From an uncultured Acidobacteriota bacterium (GTDB lineage Bacteria; Acidobacteriota; Blastocatellia; Pyrinomonadales; Pyrinomonadaceae), in the NCBI GenBank assembly GCA_946480545.1, contig CAMLKY010000176.1, positions 1-5,539 on the forward strand: a stretch of DNA of 5,539 nucleotides, written 5' to 3'. Shown piece after piece: positions 5,279 through 5,539 of the stretch. The position numbers and the translations under genes were made by a program. A model generated the notes under the pieces. It saw only the letters and a list, made by a program, of their open reading frames with translations. It ran no database searches and was not told the origin of the DNA. The stretch's first letter is position 1. Each line of letters opens with the position of its first letter.

Positions 5279-5539
5279 GTGTCGATAATCCGCCCGTTCC
5301 GGGCAGTCCGGCCCGTTGTAGAAAAAGCAAAACAGGTCTCGTGCGTCCCATACGACGTCGCGCATGAGACCGAAGTGCGCGATTTCATCCGGAACAATCC
5401 CGAGACCTTTCTCCGCGTCACGCGGGCCGAGGCCGAGTTCAACGGCGACACGCTTCCGAGCAGCGCGCACGTGCTCGATCGCGCACGGGCCAACCTTGAA
5501 CAGTTTCTCGCACGCGATCTTTTCATCACGGATAACGAA
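5279..5539 (+). CDS. DUF1015 family protein, 5' part (runs off the window)
   Basis: From GTG at 5279 the frame is open for 87 codons to the window edge. It reads VSIIRPFRAVRP, then VSCVPYDVAHETEVRDFIRN, then NPETFLRVTRAEAEF. The PFRAxRP, PPYDV-like (here VPYDV) and SFLRVTRxE-like segments in this order are the N-terminal hallmarks of DUF1015 proteins, which are about 400 residues long and cytosolic. Their function is not firmly established; in some bacteria they are encoded near serine biosynthesis genes, which cannot be checked here. A Cys-Val-Pro replaces the more common Pro-Pro before YDV. The gene is the last visible on the plus strand and may be co-transcribed with the lipoprotein gene. 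It is not broken; it is only cut by the window end. Confidence 0.85.
   Translation, partial: MSIIRPFRAVRPVVEKAKQVSCVPYDVAHETEVRDFIRNNPETFLRVTRAEAEFNGDTLPSSAHVLDRARANLEQFLARDLFITDNE

Overview
The window (about 55% G+C) reads as ordinary bacterial chromosome. There are no phage, plasmid, transposase, CRISPR, tRNA or rRNA genes. Short intergenic heptamer/octamer repeats, a cluster of palindromes built on GGCTTTAGCC, weak Shine-Dalgarno sites on several genes, and many exported proteins of unknown function suggest an Acidobacteriota-like organism (possibly Blastocatellia). That assignment is an inference from general feel, not from a marker gene.

Layout: the left half (44-2868) is on the minus strand. 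In transcription order it holds a Thermus/Rickettsia-type isocitrate dehydrogenase with its own candidate promoter and a hairpin terminator, then an exported TlpA/ResA-like thioredoxin-fold protein, then purE. The TlpA-like gene has an apparent frameshift about 30 codons before its natural end. The shifted frame runs without a stop into purE, so the two look like one 505-codon ORF. I read them as two genes. A five-unit heptamer repeat lies exactly between a very strong Shine-Dalgarno sequence and the conserved start of PurE, which has no ordinary start codon in the expected place.

The middle (2869-3352) is non-coding and carries a REP-like palindrome cluster and two divergent candidate promoters. 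The right half holds a secreted protein of unknown family (plus strand) that meets a pterin-4a-carbinolamine dehydratase gene (minus strand) tail to tail, sharing one CTAG for both stop codons. A small lipoprotein gene (plus) diverges from the dehydratase gene. The 5' end of a DUF1015-family gene (plus) then runs off the right edge.

The genes do not form one pathway: TCA cycle, purine synthesis, pterin recycling and envelope functions are mixed. I see no convincing new multi-gene system. The points most worth checking are the tlpA-purE junction, the Arg-Arg pair at the cofactor-specificity site of the isocitrate dehydrogenase, and the palindrome cluster.
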